DNA of 64,000 bases from Siphonodentalium dalli (lineage: Eukaryota > Mollusca > Scaphopoda > Gadilida > Siphonodentaliidae), in the NCBI GenBank assembly GCA_032622095.1, contig CP136064.1, positions 3,778,280 to 3,842,279 of the forward strand. The letters are read 5' to 3'. Position numbers and translations under genes: made by a program. Below, in pieces: positions 55,832-64,000 of the stretch (position 1 is its first letter; each line of letters starts with the position of its first letter). The notes beneath the pieces were generated by a model, which did no database searches, was not told the origin of the DNA, and was given only the letters and a program-made list of their open reading frames with translations.

Positions 55832-57470
55832 ATGTCCGATAGTACACAAGATAGTATAGTTATTGTTATATGTTACCCGAATCTAGGATAAACTGCCTTT
55901 CCCCAGTGATTGTAATGATAGGGTTAATTGTATAGATAAGCACATCGAGATGTAAATGATATAGTATAAGAGCACACAAGCATAATTAACAAGATCATAT
56001 TCTTAATTGGTTATGACTGGTAGCAACCATTGTATAAGTGAGAGAGGATCAAACCAGTATCATTCTATAGTAAACAATAGTATGATACACGTCATTGGCA
56101 AGGGTATCGTGGTATCTCAGACCTTATTTGGATGCATGATACACCATGCGTTGGAATAACTACTCGTGTCGAGAAATACAGAGACACTCCCGCTTAGACC
56201 ACCGATCCACCAACTCCTCTGTTCATCTACCTTTTCTGTACTTATCGACAGAGACTTATACTTAAGAATATAACAGTTATCGAATCTTCTGGACTCTTTA
56301 TTGTTCCCGTACGCGGCCACTCTACCTTCACCAATATACACTACGGGACACAAACACTCATGGCCAACAAAATGACAAAGCGCCTTGACGATTGACATTT
56401 CATTATGTTAACGTGTTGCCAGCTCGCGCCAAATACACTAAACTGTTATTTTCTCGGTTCTCTTATACGACATTATAATTGTTTTGGGCTGGCATGTATC
56501 TTTTCTTTGTTATTTGTTCTAAGTTATACGGAAATAGAGGTCTGCAATTGACTGACAGAAGCCAATATACGGCGGCTGAACACTGAATGATTTACAAACA
56601 ATCTCGAGAGTCATTATGAAATAATTTCCGATAAGGTTTCATTAACCACCGATTATGGAGACTAATTAATCATAATGCCTTCAAGGTTTCATGAAATCAC
56701 CACCTCAGAATTCATATGAAGACATATGCCAACACTGAGACATCCGCGAAGTTACATCCTGCAAAAGTCTAACTGGTACGGAAATTGCTTTTATCTTTTT
56801 AATCACATTTCTATAAATAAATAATCGAAGCACATCTAAACTAATTAATTGTATATAATGAGCTATTTTGATCCTATATCGATAGTGCCATTAAGTTTTA
56901 GAGGTCCGTATTGAATATCCTGGGTCTTTGTGTCGACGATCTTCAATGTGAACCGATTATTCCGTTGTCCAGTGCATGGTAAATGTAAAGATGCCCGTGT
57001 ACGGGAACAATGGAGTGTCCAGAGGTTTTATACTTTTATGTTTCAATAACGTGTACTTCCCGTAAGCACAATAGGTAGAAAACCACAGGTGTTGGTGAAT
57101 GGTGGGAGTGAATCTATATCGCGTATACTACGAGTAGTTATTCCAAGAGTAAGGGTATCATGTAGTCAGATAAGGTTTGATATATCAAGATACCCGTGTA
57201 TATGGCGTGTATCATATTTGTGTTTACTATAGGATGATAAAGAATTGACCATCCCTCGACTATACAATGGTTAGTACCAGTCATAACCAATTAAGAATAT
57301 GATCTGGTTAATTATGCTTGCATGTTATATACATTATTTATATCAACCACGCATATGTGCTTACTCAAATACATTTAACCCCAGCAGTTACAATCACTGG
57401 GGAAAGGAAGTTTATCCTAGATCCGGGAACACATCAAACTAAAACTATACTATCTTATGTACTATCGGAA
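55832..57470. mobile_element. transposon with about 330-bp inverted repeats next to the Polinton
   Basis: Left 'tccgatagtacacaagatagtatag' through 'ggaataactactcgt' (55833-56165) is mirrored by 'acgagtagttattcc' through 'ctatactatcttatgtactatcgga' (57127-57470). The arms are visibly diverged, with several indels. The target duplication was not resolved. The interior is about 960 bp. Confidence 0.85.
56117..56398 (-). CDS. 93-codon ORF inside the transposon, unrecognised
   Basis: The ORF starts MSIVKALCHFVGHECLCP and includes 'GEGRVAAYGNNKESRRFDNC' and 'EQRSWWIGGLSGSVSVFLD'. Its composition is mixed and protein-like, unlike neighbouring chance frames. It ends within the left inverted repeat. 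Too short for a transposase and no D-D-E pattern assigned. It could be a captured exon or an accessory peptide. Confidence 0.35.
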   Translation of the reverse strand: MSIVKALCHFVGHECLCPVVYIGEGRVAAYGNNKESRRFDNCYILKYKSLSISTEKVDEQRSWWIGGLSGSVSVFLDTSSYSNAWCIMHPNKV

Positions 57471-57604
57471 ACCGATGACCATAAATGCATATGTACTTTG
57501 CCGTGTAGATATGATGTAGGGTTAAAGAATTGCCATTAGCGCTTCATAATATCGTAACTATAGTAACTGCATTTAAATCCGTTATTGTTGTTGTTTCTCG
57601 TGAA

Positions 57605-57865
57605 TTGACAGCTTTTTCTTAAAGGCACGGATGGCCTTCGTTATAGGTTATAATTTAGAAATAACAGTATCCAAATTATGATAAATTCCTAAAAGAATAT
57701 AGTAATAGCATAATGTAATGATAGTATGAATGCGATATTTCCACAAAACACACTTCGTTTGTTTATATTCAGAACGTAAAGAGTGATCGATAAGCAAAAC
57801 ACCCAACACCGTGACGACTTTTTTAGGAGAGTGATTCACCGTGACCCATTCAACACCGAAATATG
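57605..57865. repeat. dispersed repeat, inverted partner of 43985-44240
   Basis: Runs from 'cttaaaggcacggatggccttcgttatagg' to 'gtgattcaccgtgacccattcaacacc'. See the partner for shared words. Confidence 0.85.
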
Positions 57866-58600
57866 GAGAGTCGGTTAGCGTGAGCTATGTCAGTATCATG
57901 TAAACAACTTGGTGGCAATTTTAACCAAAGTTCCATCAGTGGCAGTCTTGTCGATAAACTAAAATTTTAGGGTCAACCTAGAACAAATTTGGACTAAGTT
58001 GGTTTTTGTTCCATTTTGAAGAGAAATATATCCTCTATAACATATCCAAAATCCGCTAAAATCGCTTTGAACATTTTGTTTGTAATCCAAGATGACGTCC
58101 ATGATGGTAGTTGGTATCGAAGAATTCAGATTTTTGTGGTAGGTGCATCAACTAATACCACATTATTAATAAAATAAAATAAAATACACACAAACCGTGC
58201 TTAGTCGTAAACCATATCGGTAGAATGTCTGTCCCGAAATGGCCGACAAAATTTACAAAATCGAATGAAATTACAATTTGTGGAAAATTGAAAAGCGTGA
58301 ACAAGCTCTCGAATTATGCGAGGAAGAATGATTTCAGAGTATAAGAGAAACTTTTGATAAGAAATGTACGAATTATCCCTAATGTATCGAGAGAGAGAAA
58401 GCAGGGTCTCATGCACAGGTTTAGGGTCTATTCATATTGCACACGCGCTGGCGATTTACCGCCGCGTTTTTTAAGGTCGAGCGGCTATACTGCGTTCGAT
58501 TGCATTCCTTCCTCCCAGTGCTAACAGTTTTTTCCTCCCCAATATAGGTGGGTGGTCTGACGAAAAAATTCACACACAGGGGTGGGGTGGGTGGGTGATA
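57866..58600. other. no gene seen
   Basis: No repeat or exon recognised. A 'gaccttaaaaaacgcgg'-like G+C patch at 58450-58500 stands out but has no motif. Confidence 0.4.
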
Positions 58601-58624
58601 AAGTACTTTTGGTTGGGTTGACCA

Positions 58625-58818
58625 GATATATACTCGGGTATATGGATATCATTGGAACCGGCTCCTTGACCACATTGTGATAGTTACAGTTATGCCCTGT
58701 GCCAATGCATTCTCTTATATATGCGAGTCGACCATAGGTCGCCTCGCATATATAAGAAAATGCATTGGCCTAAATTTTTGTTTCAATGTGTTAACGTTCT
58801 GTTGGGTAAAGGGTTAAC
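58625..58818. mobile_element. repeat with single 69-bp hairpin (58701-58769)
   Basis: The same surroundings as 25780-26157, here with one hairpin whose right arm carries 'aagaaaatgcattggcc'. Ends with 'cgttctgttgggtaaagggttaac'. Confidence 0.88.
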
Positions 58819-59590
58819 GATGTCACAATGACATAAGTTTTGAGGGAACAATTTATAATTAGCTGGATAAATATTTACTATAGGACTAACATAGCAATAC
58901 GGGTTCAATTCCATGCAGATGGGCATAAATATGCATATTTTGTTCCAACTTGAAACGTATACAACATGATATAGTACGACCACAATGCAGACAACAGGAG
59001 TTTTATGTACATAATTGTTAGTTCACTCAAAATTGTCAAAAGTGAACGATTCAAGTGGTTCGATCAAACATATTATATCCAGTAAAAATTATGGAGAAAG
59101 AGGGGATGGGACCCAACTCTGTTGGGGGAAAAATATATTAGCATGTAGACCCATCTTATATGTTTAACAAAATATAGCTAGTTGTTTAACTCATTATGTG
59201 AAGATTTCCTAAGGGAACTATCCGTCAATGTGTAATTAGAAAATAAATAGAAAACACCTATAGATTGTGTATGAATACCGAACGATGTCATGAGTGTCTG
59301 AAAGATATATCGAATTTTCACGAGCGGATGCAACACCGCCAGTGAACATTCGATATATCTTTCCAGACACCCATGAGGTGTTTCAGATATTCAAACAAAA
59401 AGCTTAGATACATTTGAAGACAAATGTTATAACCGCGCGTTATAGTAAATTGTCTGACAACTTATCTGTTATAACCAATAAGCTTATTCGAAACAAGAGT
59501 TAGTTCTTGTGATTTAATCCGTCATTTCACAGGGAATCCACCATAAGTAGAAGGCAGAAGTAAAACAAGCGAAAAACTTTCTAAAAAAAA
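58819..59590. other. no gene seen; hairpin at 59288-59392
   Basis: 'catgagtgtctgaaagatatatcgaa' (59289) and 'ttcgatatatctttccagacacccatga' (59348) form arms of about 26 bp around 33 bp. The rest is A+T-rich spacer without recognised exons. Confidence 0.6.
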
Positions 59591-59779
59591 TCACACGCGC
59601 GTAAAGTTGAAACAGACACTCTTGACAATCAAGGGTGGTCAGAGATTCGGCGTTTTTGATTGGCTAGCTGGTACTTATCACGCACTGTGCAGCTGGGGCC
59701 CGTGCACATGGGATTTATATATTTCGACTGTGGTGACACGAAGACATGTTTTTTTTTCGATTCCCTGTTTCATTTCTAT

Positions 59780-60139
59780 GCACTTATGATTCGTATGAAG
59801 TATTCTTCAAATTGCTGTACTGTTAAAAGTAAGAATGCCGTATATAGCTTGGCAACTTTGATAATAAAAAATGTAGGTATTGCTATATATCATATCATGT
59901 CTGGCTTCCTAAACGAGGACGCTGATCAATACTTTTTCACTTGTCCCTTTTATCAAACAGAAAGGGCCAACCTCGAAGAAAAAATAGTGCGAATTGGACT
60001 ATATCAAATATATGTTGCCGATCTACTTTGTGGATCAGTCTCACTTTCCAAAGAAGGAAATGACCAATTGTTCGCAGCTGTCCAAAAATATATTATAAAC
60101 TCACTGCGATTTGGCGATGAACAGATGCATTACATTTAG
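59780..60139 (+). pseudogene. second LINE C-terminal fragment
   Basis: The frame to the stop at 60137-60139 holds 'NEDADQYFFTCPFYQTERANL', then 'DLLCGSVSLSKEGNDQLFAAV' and 'QKYIINSLRF'. This is the usual E.A.HYFF.CP.Y...R...L and LL.G...LS..EN..IF..VQ.FI..+.RF tail of invertebrate non-LTR reverse transcriptase proteins. Most of the conserved cysteines upstream have been lost. The region upstream of about 59780 in this frame is not convincing, so the 5' limit is approximate. Not the same subfamily copy as 12937-13173, judging by residues. Confidence 0.75.
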
Positions 60140-60811
60140 TGAACATTACCAGTCGTATATTAACTTAAATCGAGAACAACATACACTAAGCATAAACATA
60201 TGATATAAAACTATCTTCCCTTATCCCATACCAATCTTGAACATTCCATATTGTATTTGTGTGTTTTGTCAGAATTTTTGTTTTGTGTTCAACATTTATG
60301 CATTTAAATGTTTCTTCCGTGCACCACCATCTTTTCCCGGGGAGAGGAGATCCACCTAAGTTGCTATAACTTGTGTTCCAATCCCCATTCGTTCATCNNN
60401 NNNNNNNNNNNNNNNNNNNNNNNNNNNNNNNNNNNNNNNNNNNNNNNNNNNNNNNNNNNNNNNNNNNNNNNNNNNNNNNNNNNNNNNNNNNNNNNNNAGA
60501 AGTTACGGAAATGGTATGGGTATTTTTATGCTGCTGATTTTTGTGCAGTAAATGGGGTAGTTGAGGAAATGCAAGATTATCGTTTGAAAAAAAATACCGA
60601 AAAGGGGCGCGTTTGTTGTCACATACTGGTGCAGAGGATGACGTTCTAAGGGAAAATTGACCACTTGAAGTTCAAATAGGTCAAACCCATGGCCGGCGGG
60701 ACTTTTAGTTAACACTGTCGCCTATGGAAAATAATTAGTTGTGTGTAACCTCTACGTGTAGGGAAGTGATTTCGCGGTGAAATTAATCATCTTTTTGGAC
60801 TTTACTTCGCC
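60140..60811. other. spacer with assembly gap of 100 N
   Basis: The N run is 60398-60497, the conventional size for a gap of unknown length, so spacing across it is unreliable. No exon was recognised on either side. Confidence 0.9.
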
Positions 60812-60813
60812 TA

Positions 60814-61526
60814 CCTTACTCATATTTAAATTCGCGCAGTACTATTTTTCGCGCACACCATATAATGAGATGTTTCTGTTGCCATAAAACCATTCGCTCA
60901 AAGTGGAATAACTCTATTGTATGTGTTTCTTTGTGACAGTCAATAGAATAGAATATAACATGTTTTGAAAAGACTATTGCACTCACCCATCGGTGCGCGA
61001 ATTTAAAACTGAGCGAAAAATAGTACGACTCCCAAGTTTAATCTAAACCAGGTAATATGTAATACAAGAGGGATATGTTGCTGAGTTTACATATATTATG
61101 GACGGTTGAATAGGCAATTACGCCTATACATATGTATGCATATATTTATATTCGGTCAACCGCTGATCAACACCATTGCTCACAATGCCAAGCGACAAAT
61201 CATGGTAACATAGACATTGTTGAACTTTGTATAAGAAATACTAATATTCCAGGTCGCCACAAAATTATGATGTATGTAGTTACTATAGTTTATTGTCTAC
61301 ACGATGTAAATCCCCGCGATAGTATTTAATATACGCATATACTATCTCCAGCAATGGCTAAGAACCGAAAATGTCATCAGCTCCAAGATATACGAATATA
61401 TCACGGAAATATTACGAAAATATTTTTGTCAGTTTTGAATTCGCGCAGCTAAGTGCGCCAATTTAAAGTGCGCGAATTCAAAACTGAGCGAAATATAGTA
61501 CTGCGCGAATTTAAATACGAGTAAGG
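60814..61526. mobile_element. 713-bp MITE with TA target duplication
   Basis: The ends ccttactcatatttaaattc and gaatttaaatacgagtaagg are inverted over about 40 bp including 'gcgcagtactat'. TA stands outside both (60812-60813, 61527-61528), as for Tc1/mariner-type elements. Additional inner copies of 'gcgaatttaaaactgagcgaaa' stand at 60997 and 61469. No transposase frame. Confidence 0.88.
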
Positions 61527-61776
61527 TATGTAACTAGGTAACAATACAACGTCGTGATATGGCCTATGTATTAATCACTCGGCAAACCTCGTCAGATTCC
61601 GGCACCAGGGGTCATATGTCGAGGAGTCCAGAATGATGTATTAATGTCCCAGGATTCCACGAAAAGAGCAGTGGGTGGAGCTAGCGAGATTTCGTCGGAC
61701 ACAATTATTATGAACGATCACGCTTTCCCATTAATCGCCAACAAGTATTGGAAGAAAAACGAGAGTCTAGCAGCCA

Positions 61777-61934
61777 TTAATCTGTTATATTTAAATGCAC
61801 ATCTTCTCCGACGCCATACTTTGTTTTGTGAGTTTCATATACTTCATTCAGACCACTCATATACTGCTCGTGCACTTCATCTATGTCTGTCTGTGTCGGC
61901 TCCAATTTCTTCGTCACCTCAATAGGTTTACCAA
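61777..61934 (-). CDS. DGAT2/MOGAT-family acyltransferase, terminal exon
   Basis: The acceptor 'ctcgtttcag' (minus strand) is followed by VGKPIEVTKKLEPTQTDIDE, then 'VHEQYMSGLNEVYETHKTKYG' with stop TAA at 61777-61779. Diacylglycerol and monoacylglycerol acyltransferases of this family end with GKPI.V......PT...VD..H..Y...L..LF..HK..YG, so the match is specific. These ER membrane enzymes make triacylglycerol from acyl-CoA. The catalytic HPHG segment and membrane hairpin are on exons upstream (beyond the right edge or unrecognised). DGAT2 cannot be told from MOGAT2 by this exon. Confidence 0.88.
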
Positions 61935-62690
61935 CTGAAACGAGAAAATATATTTACCATTACTACATTTTGGTATCATCAAGAGTGTCAGAACGCCGGA
62001 ACTAAAGAGTTTACCAGCTGATCGACCATCAGCCTTGGGGTAATTTGAGAAATCAGGATAAACCAAAGATGGTGGTCAAACTGGTCTAAATAGAGACCTT
62101 TCGCATCCTCACGTTTACGATTACGAATACGGATAGCTATTCGTAGTCGTAAGTCTATCCGTATGGCCAAAAAGTCCTTTCGCAAAACGACTACGCGTAA
62201 GAGTTTTGACGAACACGTACCATCATTATTTCGTACCACTTTTACAACTCAAAGCGTGTGTTTGGTATACAGTCCCTTAATACTTCACATATCGTCTCAT
62301 TTGCAACAATGCGATAATCATGACTTGTTTATATTGTCAATAATTCGACCAGTCACAACGTACGACCCTGGATTATCGTGATATATTATGGCAATACAGG
62401 TATAAATCCCAGGTCATATGTGGTGGAAATTCAGTTCGTTGTTATCACGGATGACCTGATAGACATTATGCTGATGGGGGAAGAGGGGTTCCTAAACTTG
62501 GATCTCACATCAATCACGACGCCACCACCACTTCAAGACCCTTCCAGTCCGCAATTTCATTTCAATGCGATTTCGACAGGAAGACAGTCTTGTCAGATTA
62601 TGCCATCCCCCACAATATACGACAGAATTATCCATAATTGTCATCATTATTATGTAATATGTATGTACAGACACGTGGCTAGAGGGTCTC
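61935..62690. other. acyltransferase intron; inverted 'cggatag' segment
   Basis: 62090-62215 contains an imperfect inversion ('cgtttacgattacgaatacggatag' / 'ctatccgtatggcc...gactacgcgtaag'). No exon of the acyltransferase was recognised here. A long plus-strand frame (62378-62962) is not supported by composition or motif. Confidence 0.5.
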
Positions 62691-62709
62691 CGCTGGGGGT
62701 TGTCCACCT

Positions 62710-62880
62710 TGATAATTCCAACTGCACCCCCTTGAATCAAATCAAATCAGAGACAAGGTTGTGCAGAATTCCATTTGCATCCCCCCTTGAATCAAACAAG
62801 GTTGTGTATAATTCCAATTGCACCCCCCCCCCCCTGAATCAAACCAAAACACCCTTTGAATCTGACCAAATGTTTTTTCA
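62710..62880. repeat. tandem 'aattccaactgcaccccc..tgaatcaaa' repeat, 3 units
   Basis: Imperfect units at 62714, 62768 and 62810, carrying a C run of variable length (5, 6 and 12) and 'gttgtgtataattcca'. Confidence 0.85.
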
Positions 62881-63054
62881 TAATTTCATTCCCTCATTGC
62901 ACCTAAGCGTCCACATGCCTAATAGCCCATTTATGAACCATGGTTCTATCTACCCGGTATGAAAATATTAATATATTTTGAACCTGAAAATTGCACAAAT
63001 CCTAACATCTAGTGGTCTAACTCCAGACAAATGCACACGACTACGGGCAATAGA

Positions 63055-63720
63055 CCATGGTTGTTCGGCCCGGTGTGAGAAATTTTTGAAAACTAAACAA
63101 GGAAAATCGCAAAATCCTAGCAAGAAGACTGACCTCAAGCTTTCCTAGTGTTGGAAATTTCAAACCTCATACTCTCCCTTAGTTTGGAAATTTTCAGTCA
63201 ACAATTTTAACCAAATGTAGTAAAATATTGTTTTCTTAAACTCATTAGCAGTTTTTTTATTGGCCACGGGGAGGGACCAGGACACACCGGGCGGACCTTG
63301 GTTCGGCCGGGTGTGCGAAAATTTTGAAACCCGAACAAAAAAATCGCAAAATCCTGGCATCTAGACTAGCCTCAAGCATTCATAGGGTTGGAAATTTCCA
63401 ACTGATGACAATTCCAGTGACAATTTTGACCAAATGTAGTACAATATTATTTTCTTAAATTAACTAGAAGATTTTGACTGGCCACGGGGAGGGACTAGGA
63501 CCCAAGCTTTCCAAGTGTTGGAAATTTCCAACCTGACACCCCTAAGGTTGGAAAATTTCAGTCATTTCAGTCCAACTTTTTATCAAAAGCAGTCAAAAGA
63601 AGGAAAATATGCAAATTTTGGTCCAAATAAATTGTTTGAAAATCAAACTACAAGAAGATTTTCAACCTATTGTTGGTGTGAAATTTCCAACTAATGTTGT
63701 GTCAGGTATGAAATTTTCAA
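63055..63720. repeat. tandem repeat of about 235 bp, 2 full and 1 partial unit
   Basis: 'ttcggcccggtgtgagaaatttttgaaa' (63063) and 'ttcggccgggtgtgcgaaaattttgaaa' (63301) start the copies. Each continues through 'cgcaaaatcct.gca', 'accaaatgtagta.aatatt' and 'tggccacggggagggac'. The third copy breaks down after 63500. Confidence 0.9.
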
Positions 63721-63749
63721 CTCTTGAAAATTTTGGATGGTGAGACATC

Positions 63750-63835
63750 ACCCCCACCCCCCCCCCCCCCCTGTCGCCACGTCTCTGTGTATTGGAAATA
63801 AAATATCCTATCATATCCTATCCAGGCCTATCACC
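63750..63835 (+). repeat. retroelement-like 3' tail
   Basis: A C run, then 'cgtctctgtgtattggaaataaaatatcctatcatatcctatcc', an AATAAA followed by a TATCC-type microsatellite tail as in LINE 3' ends. No coding part is identifiable upstream. Confidence 0.5.
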
Positions 63836-64000
63836 TCTTTGGGGTTTAGGAAATCCGACATAAGGTTGGTGTGCTCGCTGATGTGCATCACTTCTGATTT
63901 GGTCCTATCAAATCGAACCAAAGTCGACACGGTGATGTCGGTGGGTGTGCCAAATATTCTTTTAGTACCACCAAATCCATGTCAGTCGTGTATTTTTGGC

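Noticed and set aside
62378-62962. 194-codon plus-strand frame
   Set aside because: Includes a C-rich tandem repeat and intron-like sequence antisense to the acyltransferase; no domain pattern.
63835-64000. Possible minus-strand exon at the window edge
   Set aside because: A frame with 'TDITVSTLVRFDRTKSEV' is open for about 50 codons, but other frames are similarly open, no family is recognised and the sequence is cut by the edge.

Overview
The window is nuclear DNA of an animal, most probably a marine invertebrate. It has spliced genes with GT-AG introns, fragments of non-LTR retrotransposons, many foldback (MITE-like) elements, satellites and homopolymer runs. There are no bacterial operons. 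Frequent 'tacatgtac' motifs and a satellite containing 'gggccataactct' recall mollusc and lancelet genomes, but this is recollection and the phylum is not established. One 100-N assembly gap lies at 60398-60497.

Host genes are sparse and spread out. The last two exons of a GMC-family (choline/glucose dehydrogenase-like) oxidoreductase lie on the + strand (1895-2117, 6623-6755). Three exons of a predicted DUF1647-type glycosyltransferase lie on the - strand (26601 down to 18753). The terminal exon of a DGAT2/MOGAT-type acyltransferase lies on the - strand (61777-61934). Their upstream exons fall outside the window or were not found. The long introns and spacers are full of repeats: a 29-copy 22-bp array born from a GMC exon copy, a dispersed 50-bp family, ten full or partial copies of one 69-bp hairpin, a 4.9-kb giant foldback inserted in a LINE, a 551-bp MITE, and several satellites.

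The centrepiece is 29263-55680, a Polinton/Maverick-like element bounded by a 6-bp target duplication (GTGTAC). It has terminal inverted repeats (TIRs) of about 2.85 kb. Its core (32.2-41.4 kb) carries a spliced type-B DNA polymerase gene (OTU-like region, zinc-binding cysteines, exonuclease, motif A) that stops before motifs B and C. A divergent gene encodes a tandem-PC4 ssDNA-binding protein, and the two share a repeat-built promoter region. I saw no integrase, packaging ATPase, protease or capsid gene. Each TIR carries a small spliced acidic gene. All five exons survive in the left TIR. In the right TIR a deletion removes exons 2-4 but leaves a phase-compatible two-exon version. A 12.24-kb CACTG-ended (EnSpm/CACTA-like) element with a TG duplication is inserted in the right TIR, and the left TIR serves as the empty-site reference.

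A second theme is the duplication of 3' splice site plus exon start into the upstream intron. It is visible four times: twice in the GMC gene and twice in the polymerase gene. In one polymerase copy all three cysteine codons have become arginine codons.

All calls come from reading the sequence by eye. No database search or alignment program was run.
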